NCBI GenBank assembly: GCA_902601315.1
Contig: CACKMS010000001.1
Coordinates: forward strand, 88,517 to 152,516
DNA length: 64,000 bases
Direction of reading: 5' to 3'
From: an uncultured Pelagibacteraceae bacterium
Lineage (GTDB): Bacteria; Pseudomonadota; Alphaproteobacteria; Pelagibacterales; Pelagibacteraceae
The stretch's first letter is position 1; each line of letters starts with the position of its first letter. Shown one piece after another: positions 60,487 through 64,000 of this stretch. Made by a program: the position numbers and the translations under genes. Below the pieces are notes generated by a model, which saw nothing but the letters and a program-made list of their open reading frames with translations, did not search any database and was not told the DNA's origin.

Positions 60487-60532
60487 TTGCTTCATAAAAC
60501 AATTTTTCATATAATAATTTTATAATAAGGAG
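60487..60532 (+). promoter_or_regulatory. Candidate sigma70-type promoter and SD for peroxiredoxin
   Basis: TTGCTT (60487-60492), 17-nt spacer, TATAAT (60510-60515), AAGGAG (60527-60532). Confidence 0.6.
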
Positions 60533-60539
60533 AGAAACA

Positions 60540-61199
60540 ATGTTAAAAATAAATAGTATGTGTCCTGATTTTCAGGCTAAAACTACAGAGGGAGATATCT
60601 CTTTTCACGAGTGGTTAGGTGACAGCTGGGGTGTATTATTTTCACATCCAAAAGATTTTACACCAGTTTGTACTACTGAACTTGGAGCTTTAGGTTTAAT
60701 GAAAGATGAGTTCGACAAAAGAAACGTGAAAGTGATAGGTCTTAGTGTAGACGGAGTTGATGACCATAATAAATGGTTAGATGATATAAAAGATGTGTCA
60801 GGTTCAAAACCAAACTATCCAATAATTGCAGACGAAGACCTAAAAGTTGCTAAATTATTTAATATGTTGGAAGGTGATGCAGGAACAACATCTATGGGTA
60901 GAACTGCTGTTGATAATGAAACAGTTAGAACCATTTTTGTAATAAGACCTGATAAAAGAATTGGTTTATATCTTACTTACCCAATGGCAACAGGACGAAA
61001 CTTTTTGGAAATTTTGAGAGCAATAGATTCAATGCAATTAACAGCAAAACATAAAGTAGCTACTCCTGCAAATTGGAAAAAAGGTGAAGATGTAGTTATT
61101 TTACCAGCTGTTAAAGATGATGAAGCGAAAAAAATATATCCAAATGGATGGGAGACGGTTAAACCCTATTTGAGAAAGGTACCAGATCCTTCTAAATAA
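60540..61199 (+). CDS. 1-Cys (Prx6-type) peroxiredoxin
   Basis: LFSHPKDFTPVCTTELGAL, VDGVDDHNKWLDDI, FVIRPDKRIGLYLTYPMATGRNFLEILRAIDS. Confidence 0.95.
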   Translation: MLKINSMCPDFQAKTTEGDISFHEWLGDSWGVLFSHPKDFTPVCTTELGALGLMKDEFDKRNVKVIGLSVDGVDDHNKWLDDIKDVSGSKPNYPIIADEDLKVAKLFNMLEGDAGTTSMGRTAVDNETVRTIFVIRPDKRIGLYLTYPMATGRNFLEILRAIDSMQLTAKHKVATPANWKKGEDVVILPAVKDDEAKKIYPNGWETVKPYLRKVPDPSK

Positions 61200-61200
61200 T

Positions 61201-61854
61201 TTGGATAAGAATATTTTAAACCAGCAATCTCAGCATTGGGAGACTAATTTCTCAAATAAGCCTGAGATGTTTGGTTTAGATCAAAGTTATTCAGCAGAAA
61301 AAACCCTGTCCATTTTAAAAAAGAACAATTTTTCAAATATTGTCGAACTTGGAGCTGGATTAGGAAGAGACACAATATTTTTTGCAAAAAATTTAATCAA
61401 GGTTACTGCGCTTGATTATAGTCAAAATGGTATATCAATAATTGACCAAAAAATTAAGCATTTAAATTTAGCCTCATTTATTCGAACTATGAAGTTTGAT
61501 GTGAGGAGTAACTTACCTTTTAAAGATAATACGGTAGAAGTTTGTTATTCTCATATGCTTTATTGTATGGCCCTAACAAGTCTTGAATTAATAAATTTAA
61601 ATAATGAGATCAAAAGAATTCTTAAACCTGGAGGTTTGAATATTTATACTGTTAGAAATACAGAAGATGGAGATTTCAAAAAAGGGATACATAGGGGTGA
61701 AGATTTATTTGAAATCGATGGATTTATTATTCATTTTTTTTCTGAGAATAAAATAAATAGTCTTCTAAATGGTTTTAAAAATTTATTTATTGAAAAATTT
61801 GATGAAGGAAAGTTTCCTAGAAAGTTATATTTAGTTTGTAATAAAAAAACTTAG
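61201..61854 (+). CDS. SAM-dependent methyltransferase (TTG start)
   Basis: IVELGAGLGRDTIFFAK, VTALDYSQNGISII, EIKRILKPGGLNIYTVRN. Confidence 0.87.
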   Translation: MDKNILNQQSQHWETNFSNKPEMFGLDQSYSAEKTLSILKKNNFSNIVELGAGLGRDTIFFAKNLIKVTALDYSQNGISIIDQKIKHLNLASFIRTMKFDVRSNLPFKDNTVEVCYSHMLYCMALTSLELINLNNEIKRILKPGGLNIYTVRNTEDGDFKKGIHRGEDLFEIDGFIIHFFSENKINSLLNGFKNLFIEKFDEGKFPRKLYLVCNKKT

Positions 61855-62549
61855 TTATTTTTGTATTTCTTCATACATATTTGAGCTAATAGAAGGTTTG
61901 GATCAATAAACAACTTAGAGTCTTTTGCTTTCTTAAAAGATTTATATGCAAATAAAGCTATAGGAAGTTCTGTACAACCTAATATGATTTTTTTACATTT
62001 TTTTTTTATTAGTTGATTAACAGCTGGTCTTAATGCTTTCTCTGCCTCTTTCACTTTACCCATTTTTACATATTTAATAGATTTATTTACAGAGCTTGTT
62101 TGTAAATTTTTAGTTGGACTAATAAAATCGTATTTTTTATCAAAATATTGATGGTAAACTTTTGTTTTCAATGTTGCTTCAGTACAAAGAATTCCTATTT
62201 TCGTATTTTTTTTACAAGTTTTTTTTGTATAATTAAAAACTTCCCTGGGCATGCTTAATAAGGGAATTTTAATTTTTTTTTGAATATCTTGATGCCAGTA
62301 ATGTGCAGTGTTACAAGGCATAACAATAAATTTACATTTATTTTTAGATAGCATTTTACAACCTTTAATCAACTCATTGAGCACATTGTAATATTTTTTT
62401 AAGTTCTCAGGTCTTTTTGGTGTATTAGACTTGTTGTAAAGAATAAACATAGGGTACTGTTGATCCAGTTTTCCTCTATATAATTTTGCAAGCTTGCTGC
62501 AAAAATCTAAACCTGCCTGCGTTCCCATTCCTCCAAGAATACCAATCAT
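61851..62549 (-). CDS. Aspartate/glutamate racemase family protein
   Basis: IGILGGMGTQAGLDF, FIVMPCNTAHYW, KIILGCTELPIAL. Confidence 0.92.
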   Translation of the reverse strand: MIGILGGMGTQAGLDFCSKLAKLYRGKLDQQYPMFILYNKSNTPKRPENLKKYYNVLNELIKGCKMLSKNKCKFIVMPCNTAHYWHQDIQKKIKIPLLSMPREVFNYTKKTCKKNTKIGILCTEATLKTKVYHQYFDKKYDFISPTKNLQTSSVNKSIKYVKMGKVKEAEKALRPAVNQLIKKKCKKIILGCTELPIALFAYKSFKKAKDSKLFIDPNLLLAQICMKKYKNN

Positions 62550-62625
62550 AAAAGCTAATTTATCTATATATATTAATTAGTAGAACTATATTTTAATTTA
62601 ATTTATGCAAGTAATAACACTATAG

Positions 62626-63789
62626 ATGAATAGAAATCTTTTCTTACTTATTCTAAGCCAAGTATTTGGTTTTACAGCCGCTACAGTCACAGTTTTTATA
62701 AGTGGTATTATTGGATCAGACTTAAGTTCTATAAAAACACTTTCTACGCTTCCTCCATCAATTTATGTTGTTGGAACAGCAGCAGCTACAATCTTTGCTG
62801 CTAAGATAATGAGCATTATTGGACGAAGGCTTGGATTTATTTTTGCTTCTGTAGCTGGTTCAATTTCTTGTTTGATAGGTGCTTATGCAATAATGACAGA
62901 AAGTTTTTTTATTTTTTGTTTTGCTAAATTTATTTTAGGTGCCACAATGGCATTTACTCATCAATACCGTTTTGCTGCAGCAGAAAGTGTAGAAAAGGAA
63001 AAAGCGCCTAAAGCTATTTCATCATTATTGTTAGCTGGAATAGTTGCTGCTTTTCTTGGAATTGGTTTGGCAAATTATACTAAAAATTTTGTAAGTGATT
63101 ATTTATATGTAGGTTCATATTTAACTTTAGCAGTTTTAACATTAATACCTTCATTTTTATTATTCTTTTTTAAGGATATTAGAGAAATTTCTTTTGTTTC
63201 AAATAAGGAAAATAACTCAAGAAATTATTCAGAATTTTTTTCAGATCCAAAATTTTTACAAGCAATTACCTCTGCTGCATTTGCATATGCAGTAATGTCT
63301 TTTTTAATGACAGCAACTCCAATAAGTATGCATATTGTGCATCAGTTAAGTTTAGAAAAAACAGGAATAGTTCTTCAATTTCATGTTTTGGCAATGTTTT
63401 TACCTTCGCTAGTTACTGGAAATTTAATCAAAAAGTTTGGTTATAGTAATATGATGTATTTAGGTGTCTTATTCTATTTTTTAACAATTTTATTATCTTT
63501 CTTTCAACCATCTTTTTTAAACTATTTTATAAGTCTGATTTTTTTAGGTATAGGATGGAACTTTTTATTTATATCTGGCACAAGCTTATTAGTCACAACT
63601 TATAAACCTGAAGAAAAATTTAAAGCTCAAGGATTTAATGATTTATTAGTTTTCTCTTCCATGGCTTTAGCAAGTTTGTTAGCCGGTATACTTATTTCTA
63701 TTGCGAGCTGGAAAACGGTTAACTTATTTTGTATTCCTTTTTTAATTCTCATTATTTTATCAATAATTAATGCAGATAAGAAAGAATGA
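62626..63789 (+). CDS. MFS transporter
   Basis: 387 aa, about 12 TM helices, MFS-type repeat. Confidence 0.9.
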   Translation: MNRNLFLLILSQVFGFTAATVTVFISGIIGSDLSSIKTLSTLPPSIYVVGTAAATIFAAKIMSIIGRRLGFIFASVAGSISCLIGAYAIMTESFFIFCFAKFILGATMAFTHQYRFAAAESVEKEKAPKAISSLLLAGIVAAFLGIGLANYTKNFVSDYLYVGSYLTLAVLTLIPSFLLFFFKDIREISFVSNKENNSRNYSEFFSDPKFLQAITSAAFAYAVMSFLMTATPISMHIVHQLSLEKTGIVLQFHVLAMFLPSLVTGNLIKKFGYSNMMYLGVLFYFLTILLSFFQPSFLNYFISLIFLGIGWNFLFISGTSLLVTTYKPEEKFKAQGFNDLLVFSSMALASLLAGILISIASWKTVNLFCIPFLILIILSIINADKKE

Positions 63790-64000
63790 GTTTTTTAATT
63801 TTAGGTTTTATAACCAGTTTAAGTTTAATATTAGCAATAGGACCACAAAATATCTTTGTAATAGAGCAAGGTATTAAGAAACAACATATTTTTCTAATAT
63901 GTTTGATTTGTTCAGTATCAGATACAATTTTGATTTTTTTAGGAATTTTTCTATTTCAATATCTTGGAACATTTTTTAATGAAATAACTGAATTAGCTTT
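63786..64000 (+). CDS. LysE/ArgO-type amino acid exporter, 3'-truncated by window edge
   Basis: Translates as MSFLILGFITSLSLILAIGPQNIFVIEQGIKKQHIFLICLICSVSDTILIFLG; ATGA overlap with MFS gene; not in the ORF track. Confidence 0.88.
   Translation, partial: MSFLILGFITSLSLILAIGPQNIFVIEQGIKKQHIFLICLICSVSDTILIFLGIFLFQYLGTFFNEITELA

Noticed and set aside
1-64000. CRISPR arrays, rRNA/tRNA genes, transposons, prophage or toxin-antitoxin modules
   Set aside because: No regularly spaced repeats, RNA-gene-sized intergenic segments, transposase or phage motifs were seen by eye; AT-rich simple sequence explains the repetitive look.

Overview
AT-rich, gene-dense, streamlined bacterial chromosome segment. 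Gene content and order look like SAR11/Pelagibacterales (Alphaproteobacteria); this taxonomic call is inference, made without a database search. I see no rRNA, tRNA, CRISPR array, phage or transposase. Main blocks: gmk (5' truncated by the window edge); lptF-lptG-lptD-surA-pdxA-rsmA; pepA-ndk; purM-purN; DUF2066-hda-aspS; an orphan C-terminal module of class II ribonucleotide reductase; NDUFA12-like/DUF2155; aroQ-accB-accC; thiS-thiG; RNase E/G; PBP1A; prfB with a programmed +1 frameshift; AsmA-like protein; tyrS; anmK; Rrf2 regulator plus sufBCDSUTA; a glutaminase with eukaryote-like architecture opposite glnA; EamA transporters; an aldehyde dehydrogenase / beta-hydroxyacid dehydrogenase / FAH-family cluster; ppc; ccdA; a gamma-butyrobetaine-hydroxylase-like gene; a run of very small minus-strand genes (DABB-like, NTF2-like and secreted proteins) at about 54.8-58.8 kb; cysE-cysK; peroxiredoxin; Asp/Glu racemase; MFS and LysE-type exporters. 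Best candidates for follow-up are the small-gene operon (55972-58776), the glutaminase with a duplicated ankyrin module, the orphan NrdJ C-terminal module, the prfB recoding site, and candidate regulatory elements upstream of glnA and the Rrf2/suf operon.
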